This document shows, one piece after another, positions 10,301 to 22,300 of a stretch of 64,000 nucleotides of DNA. Each line of letters begins with the position of its first letter. The first letter of the stretch is position 1. Source of the stretch: Pseudomonas sp. PSB18 (GTDB taxonomy: Bacteria; Pseudomonadota; Gammaproteobacteria; Pseudomonadales; Pseudomonadaceae); assembly GCF_014596565.1 (NCBI RefSeq), contig NZ_NOIN01000005.1, positions 1 through 64,000 of the forward strand, in the 5' to 3' direction. Under the pieces are notes generated by a model that had not been told where the DNA came from, did no database searches, and worked only from the letters and a program-made list of their open reading frames with translations. Position numbers and translations under genes: made by a program.

Positions 10301-13300
10301 GGCGTACTGGGTGATGCAGCCCGAGGCCCCGGTGAGCGAGGCGCAATTGCGCGATGCCCTGGCCGCGGCGCTGCCCGAATACATGCAGCCCAGTGCCTAT
10401 GTGGCCTTGCCGGCGCTGCCCCTGACCCCCAATGGCAAACTCGATCGCAGTGCCTTGCCGGCCCCGGATCAGGTTGTCGACGGCCATTTCGAGGTGCCCC
10501 AGGGCCCATTGGAAACCCAACTGGCGGCGATCTGGGGCCGCCTGCTGGGCTTGGCGCAGGTCGGCCGCCAGGCACACTTTTTCCAGTCCGGGGGGCATTC
10601 ACTGCTGGCCGTGCAACTGGTTTCCCAATTGCGCCAACAGCTGCGGATCGAGCTGCCCCTGGCCAGCGTTTTCGAGCACCCGACCTTGCAACAGCAGGCG
10701 CGAGCCATCGAAGCCTTGGCCGCGTCCGGCCGCCTTGGCGCTGCGCCGATCCCGGCCGTTGCCCGGCAGGCGCCGCTGCCGTTGTCGTTCGCCCAACAAC
10801 GCCTTTGGTTCATCGCCCACCTGGATGCCCAGGCCAGTGCTGCCTACCACATGGCCGGCGGTCTGCGCCTGCGCGGCGAATTGCATGAACCGGCGTTGCG
10901 CGCCGCGCTGTCGCGCATCGTCGAGCGACATGAAGCCCTGCGCACCCGGTTCATGACCGAAGGCGGCGAGCCCTGCCAAGTCATCGACCCGCCAGCAGAT
11001 TTCGCCCTGCGCAGTGTCGACCTGCGGGGCCAGCCCCCCATGGCGTTCCAGGCTCACTGCGTCGAAGCCGCCGAAGCACCTTTCGACCTGGCACGTGGCC
11101 CGCTGATCCGCGGCTGTCTGTTGCGCCTGGCCGACCAGGAACATGTGCTGCTGGTGACCTTGCATCATATCGTCGGCGACGCCTGGTCACTGGGCGTGCT
11201 CACCCGTGAGCTGAGCGAACTCTATCGAGCGTTCATCCAGGATCGCACCGATCCGCTGCCGCCACTGGCCAACCAATACGCCGACTACGCGCTGTGGCAG
11301 CGCTCTCCCCGTCAGGTCCAACGGGTCACCGAACAACTGGACTACTGGCGCGCGCAACTCGCCGACGCTCCGGCGTTGCTGCAGTTGACGCTGGACCGGC
11401 CGCGCCCGGCGCAACAGGATTTCACCGGCGCCAGTCTCGAAGTGAGCATGGAGGCGGCATTGGTGCAGGCCCTCAGGCAACTGAGCGAGCGCCATGGCAA
11501 CACCCTGTTCATGACCGTGCTGGCCGCCTGGTCGGTGGTCCTGGCGCGCCTTTCCGGGCAGGATGACCTGGTGATCGGCTCGGTGCTGGCCAACCGCACC
11601 CGCGCTGAAATCGAGCCGCTGATCGGCTTCTTCGTCAACACCCAGGCCCTGCGGGTGCGATTTGCCGATGTCGAGCGGGTGGACCAACTGCTGGCCCAGG
11701 TGCGACGCACCGCCCTGGACGCCCAGGCGCACCAGGACGTCGCCTTCGAGCAGGTGGTGGAGGCCCTGAACCCGCCGCGTTCGCTGGCCCACAGCCCGAT
11801 CTTCCAGGTCATGTTCGCCTGGCAGAACGCGCCGCAGCCGAGCCTTGAACTGGGCGCGCTGGAGTTGACGCCGCTGGCCACCGCCGAAGACAGCGCCAAG
11901 TTCGACCTGACCCTGAACCTGCACGAGCGCGACGGCATGATCGCCGGCCGCCTGACCTATGCCACCGCCCTGTTCGACGCTGCCACCGTGCAACGTCATT
12001 GGCAGGCGCTGTGCACCACCTTGCAAGCCATGGTCAACGATGACCGGCAGACGCTCGATGGGCTGTCGATCCTCGGTGAAGACGAACGCTATCAGGTGTT
12101 GCACGGCTTCAATGACACGGCCCACGACTACCCCGCCGACGAGCCGTTGCACAGCCTCTTCGAGGCCCAGGCTCGCCGCCGGCCCGACGCCCCGGCGATC
12201 CAGGACGACGCCGGCGCCATGAGTTACCGCCAGCTCGACCAGCGCGCCGAGCAACTGGCTCACTGGCTGGCCGCCCAGGGCATTGGCGAAGGCGCCCGGG
12301 TGGCGCTGTGCCTGGAGCGTGGCCCGCGCCTGATCATGGCAATCCTGGCAATCCTGAAAAATGGTGCGACCTACGTGCCCATCGACACCGCCACCCCGGC
12401 GCAGCGCCAGCGCGCCCTGCTCGAGGATTGCGCCAGCGCCTGGTTGCTCGTTGACGAATGGCCAGACGCGCCGCTGGACGCTGCCATGGCATGCCGGGTA
12501 CTGGTCCCGTGGGACTCGGACCTGTCCCTGGATGATGATGCGCCCCAGCGTCAGGTCAACGCGGCGCCGGCGAATGCCCCTGCCTACATCATGTACACCT
12601 CCGGTTCCACTGGCGTGCCCAAAGGCGTGCAAGTGCCGCACCGGGCCGTCACCCGACTGGTGCGCAACAACGGCTTTGCCGACTTCACCGCCCAGGACCG
12701 CATCGCCCTGGCCGCCAATCCGGCCTTCGATGCCAGCACCCTGGAAATCTGGGGTGCGCTGCTCAACGGTGGCTGCCTGGTGGTCTGCCCGCGCCAGACC
12801 GTGCTCGACGCCGAGCGATTGAATGAACACCTGCTGCGCCACGAAGTCAGCGTGCTGTGGCTCACCGCCGGGTTGTTCCACCAGTTCGCCGACGCCCTGG
12901 CGCCGGCCTTCGCCGCCCTGCGTTTGCTCATGGTCGGCGGTGATGTGCTCGACCCGCGCTGCATCGAGCGGGTGCTGCGGCGCTCACCTCCGGGACAGTT
13001 GCTCAACGGCTACGGCCCCACCGAAAACACCACCTTCACCACCACCCACCGCATCACCCTCGAGGATGCATTGGCGGGCGATATTCCCATCGGCCGGCCC
13101 ATCGGCAACACCCAGGTCTATGTCCTTGACGAGCAGTGCCAGGCACAGCCCATCGGCGTCGCTGGCGAGCTGTACATCGGTGGCGACGGGCTGGCCCTCG
13201 GTTACCTGAACCAGGCGCAATTGAGCGAAGAGCGCTTCGTTGCCAATCCTTTCACCCCCGGTACGCGGCTGTACCGCACCGGTGACCTGGTGCGCTGGCG

Positions 13301-16300
13301 CGCCGACGGCGTGTTGATGTTCCTCGGACGCAATGACCTGCAGGTCAAGGTCCGCGGCTTTCGCATCGAATTGGGGGAAATCGAGGCGCAACTCAAAGCT
13401 CTGCCTGGAATCACCGAAGCGGTGGTGCGGGTCGATGCCCAACAGCGCCTGCTCGCCTATTTCAGCGCGCCCGAGACTCAACAGCCCAACGAACTGCGGG
13501 CCCGCTTGGCCGCGCTACTGCCCGACTACATGCTGCCGGCGGCCTTTGTGCACGTGGAAGCTTTTAGCCTGACCGCCAACGGCAAGCTCGACCGCCGCGC
13601 CCTGCCCGAGCCCAGTGAAAACCATTTCGCCCTGCAGCGCTACGAAGCTCCCGAGCGGCCGGTGGAAAGTCGCCTCGCCGAGCTCTGGGCGCAAACCCTC
13701 GGCGTGCCGCGGGTGGGACGCCAGGACAATTTCTTTGCCCTGGGCGGGCATTCGCTGCTGGCGGTGCAGTTGGTCGAGCAGCTGCGGGTGGACGGTTGGG
13801 CCATCGATGTACGCACCCTGTTCGGCGCCCCCACGGTCGGCGCACTCGCGGCGATCCTGACCGAACACGGCGAGGCACCGGCCGATGCCCTTGACGTACC
13901 CGGCGGTCCCTTGCCGGCGGGCTGCACCCGGATCACCCCGGACCTCCTGCCTCTGGTGGACCTGACCCAGGCACAGATCGACCGGATCGTTGCCAATGTT
14001 GAAGGGGGCGCGGCCAACGTACAGGACATCTACCCCTTGGCCCCGTTGCAGGAAGGCCTGTTTTTTCATTATCTCTTGCAGGATCAGGGCGACACCTACC
14101 TGTTGCACACCACCCTGGCGTTTGACCAGGAGACCGGCCTGGATGCGTTCTGCGAAGCCTTGCAACGGGTCATCGAGCGTCACGACATCCTGCGCACCGC
14201 CCTGGCCTGGGAAGACCTGGACCAACCGGTGCAGGTGGTCTGGCGCTCCGCGCCGCTGCCGGTCGAGGTCCTGCGCATCACCCAGGACGATGCGCTGGCG
14301 CAGTTGCAAGCCCACACCGATCCCCGCCAGCGACGCCTGGACATTCGCCAGGCGCCGCTGCTGCGAGTGGTCAAGGCATTCGACGCCGCACAGCAGCGCT
14401 GGCTGTTGCAGGTCTTGCACCATCACTTGGTGCTGGACCACACCACCCTGGAGCGCATGGTCGAAGAAATCGTCCTGATTCAACAGGGCCAGGCCAGTGC
14501 ACTGGGGGAACCGGTGCCGTTCCGCCGCTTCGTCGCGCACGCCCGGCGTGGCCAGGACAGCGTCCGGCAGCAGGCGTTTTTCCAATCGATGCTGGCCGAC
14601 GTCAGCGAACCCACGGCCCCGTTCGGCCTGCTCGATGTGCAGAACACCGGCGCTCTCGACGAAGTGCGCGCCCCCCTCGAACCGACACTGGCGACCGCCC
14701 TGCGCCAGGTGGCGCGTCAGCATCGGGTGGGTGTGGCCAGCCTCTTTCACCTGGCCATGGCGCTGGTGTTGGGCAAGGCCACCGGCCGCGCCGATGTGGT
14801 GTTCGGCACGGTGTTGCTGGGGCGACTGCAAGGGGTACAAGGTGCCGACCAGGCATTGGGGGTGTTCATCAATACCCTGCCGCTGCGCATCGGTTTTGCA
14901 CAGCATTCGGTGGTCGACAGCCTGCAACACACCCACCAGGCGTTGTCGGCGCTGCTCGAACACGAGCACACGCCATTGGCCCTGGCCCAGCGCTGCAGTG
15001 GCGTGCCGTCCGGTACGCCGCTGTTTTGCGCCTTGCTTAATTTCCGCTACAGCCTGGAAGACACCCCGCACCAGCAGGTGGAGGGCATGCGCGTGCTCAG
15101 CACCGCCGAGCGCACCAACTATCCCTTCACCTTTTCCGTGGACGACCTGGGCCAGGGTTTCAGCCTGACGGCGCAGATTGCCGGCACGGTGGGCGCGCAA
15201 CGGGCCTGGAGCTTCATGCACTGCGCCCTGGCCAGGCTTGTCGAAGCCCTGGACACCGACCCGCAGCGGCTTGCCCGTTGCCTCGATATACTGCCGGCGC
15301 AAGAACGCCAGCAACTGGCGCGGTTCAACGCTACCCAGCGCGCTCAGCCCGAGCACGCCCTGCTGCACGCGCGCGTCGAAGCCCAGGCGCGTCTTACGCC
15401 TGCGGCCGTGGCGGTACGTTGCAAGGGTCGTGAGCTGACCTATGCCCAGCTGGAGCGTCAAGCCAATCTACTGGCTCGGCATCTGCAGGCACTCGGCGTC
15501 GGCCCCGACCAGCGAGTCGGTATCCATTTGCGCCGCAGCCCGGAACTGATCGTTGCGCTGTTCGCCGTGCTCAAGGCCGGCGGCGCCTATGTTCCGCTGG
15601 ACCCGGCGTACCCGGCCCAGCGCCTGGCCTACATGCTCGAAGACAGCGCCCCGGTAGCAATCCTGGCGATGGGCGATGCGCCACTGACGCTGCCCCTCGC
15701 CAGCGATTGCCAGCGCCTGAACGTCGACGAGGTGCTGCACGGCTACGACGCACCGCAGGGCGACGCGCCGTTGGGCGCGGGGCTTGAGCCCCATCACCTG
15801 GCCTACATGATCTACACGTCCGGTTCCACCGGGCAGCCCAAGGGCGTGATGATCGAGCACCGCAACGCGCGCAACTTCCTTGATTGGGCACTGCGCAGTT
15901 TCAGTGCGCAAACCCTCGAACGTAGCCTGTTCAGCACCTCGATCAACTTCGACCTGTCGGTGTTCGAATGCTTCGCACCACTGTCCTGTGGCGGCACCCT
16001 GGAATTGGTGGACGATGCCCTCGCCTTGCTCGACCAGCGCCCGGACCTGAGCCTGCTCAACACCGTGCCGTCGGCGCTCGACGCGCTGCTGCGCGCCGAT
16101 GCCCTGTCGGCTTCGCTGGAGTGCGTCAACCTGGCCGGCGAGGCGTTGTCCCGGACATTGGTGGAGCGGTTGTTCGCCGATAGCGCGGTGCGCCAGGTCA
16201 ACAACCTCTACGGCCCGACCGAAACCACGGTCTATTCGACCTGGGTGTCGATGGACCGTGACCGTGGGTTCCAGCCGCACATCGGCCGGCCCATCGACAA

Positions 16301-19300
16301 CACCCAGGTGCATGTCCTCGACGAGGCCCTGCAACCATTGCCGGTGGGCGTGCCGGGCGAGCTGTACATCGGCGGTGCCGGCGTCGGGCGCGGTTACCAT
16401 CGCCGCCCGGAGCTGACCCGGGAACGCTTCCTGGCCGACCCGTTCAGCAGCGACCCGACGGCGCGGCTGTACCGCACGGGCGACCTGGGCTTTTGGGACG
16501 CTGAGGGGCAGCTTCACTACCTGGGACGCAACGACTTCCAGGTCAAGATCCGCGGTTTCCGCATCGAACTGGGGGAAATCGAAGCCGCCTTGCTGGCACA
16601 GCCCCAGGTCGGCGCGGCGGCGGTGCTGGCGCTTGCGCGCGAGGGCCGCGAGCCGGCGCTGGTGGCCTACGCCGTGGCAGCCGCCGATCATGGACCGCTG
16701 GTCGCAACGGACCTTCGCGACGCCCTGACCAAGGTTTTGCCGGGGCACATGGTGCCGGCCCTGATCGTGCCGCTGGACACCCTGCCGTTGACGCCCAACG
16801 GCAAACTCGACCGCGCGGCCTTGCCGCGCCCAGGCGAAGACGCTTGGAGTACCCAGGCCTACGAGGCACCGCGTGGCGAACAGGAAGGCCTCATGGCTGA
16901 AATCTGGTGCGACCTCTTGGGCGTGGCCCGGGTGGGTCGACACGATGATTTCTTCGAGCTGGGCGGGCATTCGCTGCTGGCCGTGCAATGGGTTTCGCGG
17001 GTGCGCCAGCGCCTGGGTCTGGAACTGCCCCTGGCCACCCTGTATGCACACCCGAGCGTGGCCGGACTGGCACCGCTGCTGGCCAACGCGACACGCAGCG
17101 CCCTGACCGGCATTCCGGTATTGCCGCAGGCAGCGGCGCGACCCTTGTCGTTCGCCCAACAGCGTCTCTGGTTCATCGCACGCCTGGACGCCCAGGCCAG
17201 CGCCGCCTATCACATCAGCGGCGCCCTGCAATTGGACGGCGAGCTGGACAAAAACGCCCTGCGCAATGCCCTGGAGCGTATCGTCGAGCGTCACGCGGTG
17301 CTGCGCACGCGGTTCGTCGAGCAGGACGGCGAGGTCCGGCAAGTCATCGATTCCACCCCGCGCTGGAATTTCGAACGGGTGGAACTGGCCGAAGCCGCCG
17401 ACTTGCAACCCGCCATGGCCCACGAAGCCGCCCGTCCCTTCGATCTGAGCGAGGGTCCGCTGCTGCGGGTATGGTTGGCGCGCCTGGGTGCTCATCGCCA
17501 CGTGCTGCACGTGACCTTGCACCACATCATCGCCGACGGCTGGTCCATCGGCGTGCTGATCGACGAGCTCTCGGTGCTGTACAAAGCTTTCCACGGCAAC
17601 GCACCCGACTCGCTCGCGCCTCTGGCCATTCAATACGCCGACTACGCCGCCTGGCAACGTGAGTGGTTGGCCGGCGAGCGTGGCGCCAGGCAATTGGCCT
17701 ATTGGCTCGACCACCTGCGCGAGGCCCCGGAACGGGTCGACCTGCCCACCGACCGCCCGCGGCCGCCGCGCCAGGATTTCGCCGGCGCGCGCCTGGAGGT
17801 GGCCCTGGATGAGCCCACTGCTTCGGCGCTCAAGGCGCTGGGGCGGCGCCACGGCACATCGCTGTACATGACGTTGTTGGCCGCCTGGGCCGTGGTGGTG
17901 GCGCGCCTGTCCGGCCAGGCACGGGTGGTGATCGGCACCCCGGTCGCCAATCGCACCCGCAGTGAAGTGGAGCCGCTGATCGGCTTTTTCGTCAACACCC
18001 AGGCACTCTGCGTGGACCTGAGCGGCGCGCCGCAAGTCGGCCAGTTGCTGGCCCAGGTCCGCGAGCATGCCTTGCAGGCCCAAGCCCATCAGGACGTTCC
18101 GTTCGAGCACGTGGTCGAGGCGCTCAACCCGCCGCGTTCACTGGCCCACACACCGGTATTCCAGCTGATGTTCGCCTGGCAGAACGCGCCCCGCAGCAGC
18201 CTGGACCTCGACGGCTTGAGCCTCACGCCCCTGGCCGGCGAGCAGACCACCGCGCCGTTCGATCTTTCCCTGGAGCTCTACGAAGCCGAGGAACGGATCA
18301 TCGGCGGGCTCAACTACGCCACCGCCCTGTATGACTGCGCCAGCGTCAGCCGGCATTGGTCTTACCTGGTCCAGGTGCTGCGTCAGTTCATCGCCGACGA
18401 TCGCCAGGCGGTCACGCACCTGGCATTGGTCGACGCCGGCGAACGCCAGCGCCTGCTGCACCAGCTCAACCCGGCGCCGACGCCATTTCCTGAGGCGAGC
18501 TGGGTGCACCGCCCCTTCGAGCGTCAAGCGCTGCTGCAGCCTGACGCCATTGCCGTCGAACTGCATGGGCGCGGCTTGAGCTATGGGGAACTTGACCGCC
18601 AGGCCAACCACTTGGCCTGGGCAATGATCGACCAGGGCGCAGGGCCCGGCCAACGCGTGGCCATCCACCTGCCCCGTAGCCTGGAAATGGTGCTGGCCCT
18701 GGTTGCCACGCTCAAGACCGGGGCGGCCTACGTGCCGCTCGACCCCAGCCAGCCGATTGCCCGTCGGCAAGGCATCATCGACGATTGCCAGCCTTGCCTG
18801 CTGCTGTGGGACGCTGAGCGCGTCGAGGCCTTGCAGACTGGCGAAGGCTGCCGCACGTTGCCCGTCCGCCTCTCAGCCACCATGACACCCGCCCCCGCCG
18901 CACCACCGCTGGCGCAACCGCGCCCGGACGATCTGGCGTACGTCATGTACACCTCCGGCTCTACCGGCCTGCCCAAGGGCGTCGCCATGGGGCATCTGGC
19001 CCTGAGCAACCTGTTGACCTGGCAGGCAGGTCAGGCGTTGCCCGGTGCCGCGCGCACCCTGCAATTCGCCGCGCTGGGCTTCGACGTGGCCTTCCAGGAA
19101 ATGTTCTCCACCCTGGGCAGCGGCGGTACTTTGGTGCTGCTGGACGAGGCCCGGCGCCTGGATCTCGCCGCCCTGCCGCAATGGCTCTGCGATAGCCGCA
19201 TCGAACGCCTGTTCCTGCCGTACATTGCCCTGGCGGCACTGGCCGAGCGCTGGAGCGAAGCACCGCTGGCGTTGCCGGCGCTGCGCGATGTGATCGTCGC

Positions 19301-22300
19301 CGGCGAGGCCTTGCGCATCACCGCGGCGCTGCGCGCGTTTTTCCGCCAGCATCCCCAGGCACGGCTGCACAACCACTACGGTCCGACCGAAACCCATGTG
19401 GTCTGTGCTCATACTCTGGGCGATGACCCCGAGCAATGGGCCGACGTACCGGTGATCGGCCGTCCGATTGCCAATACCCAGGTGTGCCTGCTGGACGCCC
19501 ATGGTCAATGGGTGCCCCAGGGCGCGGTGGGTGAGTTGCATGTAGCGGGTCCGGCCCTGGCCCAGGGCTACCTGAATCGACCGGACCTGACCGCTGAACG
19601 CTTCATCGATCACCCCCTCGACCAATGCGGCGGAGCACGCCTTTACAAAACCGGCGACCTGGCGCGCTGGACCGCCGAAGGCACCTTGCAATACCTGGGA
19701 CGCAACGACTCGCAGGTCAAGATCCGCGGTTATCGGGTCGAGCTGGCCGAGGTGGAAAGTCGCCTCGATCAAGTGCCCGACATTCGCGAATCGGTGGTCG
19801 TCGTGCAGCCGGGCGAACATGGGGAGCCCCGCCTGGTGGCCTACTTCAGCGCCGCCCAAGCGCTGTCGCCACTGGCGCTGCGTAGCCAGTTGAGCGAACG
19901 CCTGCCGGAGTACATGCTGCCAAGCGCCTTCGTGCAACTGGCGAGCCTGCCGCTGACCGGCAATGGCAAAGTCGATCGCCTGCGCCTGCCGGCCCCGACG
20001 CCTGAGTCATTTGCCCAGACGCCCTACAGCGCGCCGCAGGGCGAGCTGGAAGTCAGTCTGGCGGCGATCTGGAGTGAACTGCTTGGCGTCGAGCCGATTG
20101 GCCGGGAGGATGACTTTTTCGCCCTCGGCGGGCATTCGCTGCTGGCGTTGCGTTTGCTCGCTCAGGTCCGCCATCGATTGGGCCTGGAAGTGCCGCTTTC
20201 GGCGGTCTTCGCCCAGCCGCGCCTGCACGCCTTGGCCAGGCTGCTTGGCGGCTCCGTCCACAACAGCCAGGAGCCGTTGCCGGAGGCTGATCGCAGTCAA
20301 CCGCTGCCGCTGTCGTTCGCCCAGCAAAACCTCTGGTTGATCCAGCAGCTCAATCCGGATTCGACAGCGGCCTTCAACATGCCGGCCGGTTTGCGCTTGC
20401 GCGGCCAGTTGGATGAAGGCGCCCTGCGCCGGGCCCTTGACCGCATCGTGGCGCGCCATGAGAGCCTGCGCACGCGTTTCGTCAGCCTGGCCGGACAAGC
20501 GCGGCAAGTCATCGACCCGCCCGCCGCCTTGCCGCTGGACAGCCTGGACCTGAGCGCAGCCGGCGCGACGGATTGGCAAGCCCATTGCGCCGAAGAAGCC
20601 GGCCGGCCCTTCGACCTCACCTGCCAATGGCCGGTCCGTGCCCGCCTGCTGCGTCTGGGCGCTGACGACCACATCCTGCTGGTGACCGTGCACCACCTGG
20701 TCTCGGACGGCTGGTCCATGGGGGTACTCACCGACGAGTTCTCCCGTCTCTACCAGGCCTTCAGCCAGGGTCGCGACGATCCATTGCCAGCGCTGGCGCG
20801 CCAGTACGGCGACTACACCCTGTGGCAACGCCACTGGTTGCAAGGCGCTCAACTGCAGCGCCAGCGTGCCTATTGGACTTCACACCTGGGCGCCGCACCG
20901 ACCTGCGTCACCCTACCCACCGACCGGCCACGTCCGCCGCGGCTGGATTACGCGGGGGCCAGCTTGCCGGTGCACATCGACGCGGAACTGACCCAGGGTC
21001 TCAAGACCTTGAGCCAGCGCCATGGCGTTACCTTGTACATGACCTTGCTGGCCGCCTGGTCCGTGGTGATCAGCCGCCTCTCGGGCCAAGCCCGGGTGGT
21101 CATCGGCTCCCCCGTCGCCAACCGTGCCCGGGTCGAGCTGGAACCGCTGATCGGCTTCTTCGTCAACTTCCAGGCCCTGTGCATCGACCTGGACGAAGGG
21201 CCGCGGGTCGACGCGCTGCTGGCCCAGGTCAGGGCGCTCGCCCTCGCCGCCCAAGACCATCAGGACTTGCCCTTCGAGCAGGTCATCGAAGCACTCAACC
21301 CTCCGCGGTCGCAGGCCTATAACGCGGTTTTCCAGTTGATGCTGGCCTGGCAGAACGCGCCCCGTGGGGAGCTTGACCTGGGCAACGGCTTGCAGCTCGA
21401 AAGCGTTGGCGCGCCCGTGACCACGGCCAAGTTCGACTTGGCGCTGGACGTCCATGAGACTGACGGAGTGATCGAGGGCGGTTTCAATTACGCCACTGCG
21501 CTATTCGATGCCGCCACCGTGGCGCGCCATTGGCATGCCCTGTTGGCGGTGCTGCGGGCCATGGTCGCCGACGACCGACAGACCGTGACCAGCATCGACT
21601 TGCTCAGCCGGGCCGAGCGCCAGCAGTTGCTCGACGGTTTCAACCCGGTGGTCCGCGTGACGCCGGCGACGGGCGAACGCCTGCACCAGCGGTTCGAGGC
21701 CCAGGCGGCGCGCCGAGGCGACGCCATAGCACTCCAATACGGCACGCAGACCCTCAGTTATCGGGCGCTCAACCAGCGCGCCAACCGCCTGGCTCATCGC
21801 CTACGAGAGCTGGGTGTGGGCCCGGACAGCCGCGTGGCGATCCACGCCGAGCGTGGCTTGGACATGCTCGTGGGCATCCTGGCCAGCCTCAAGGCCGGCG
21901 GCGCCTATGTGCCGCTGGACCCGGTCTATCCCGCACAACGCTTGAACTTCATTCTTGACGACAGCAGCCCCCGGGTGATGCTGACCCTCGGGGCATTACC
22001 GCCGGCGCTACAGGTGCCTGCCGCCTGCACGGTCCTGTCCCTGGACCCGCACCACGGGAACTGGAGCGAACAGCCCGGGACAGACCTGCCGGCCGATCCC
22101 CAGGCCAGCGATGCCGACCTGGCGTACATCATTTACACCTCCGGTTCCACCGGCGTGCCCAAGGGCGTAATGGTTGAACACCGCTCGGTACTACGGTTGT
22201 TCAGCGCTACCGAAGGCTGGTTCGGGTTCAACGAACGGGACGTCTGGACGCTGTTCCATTCCTTCGCGTTCGACTTCTCGGTCTGGGAAATCTGGGGCGC

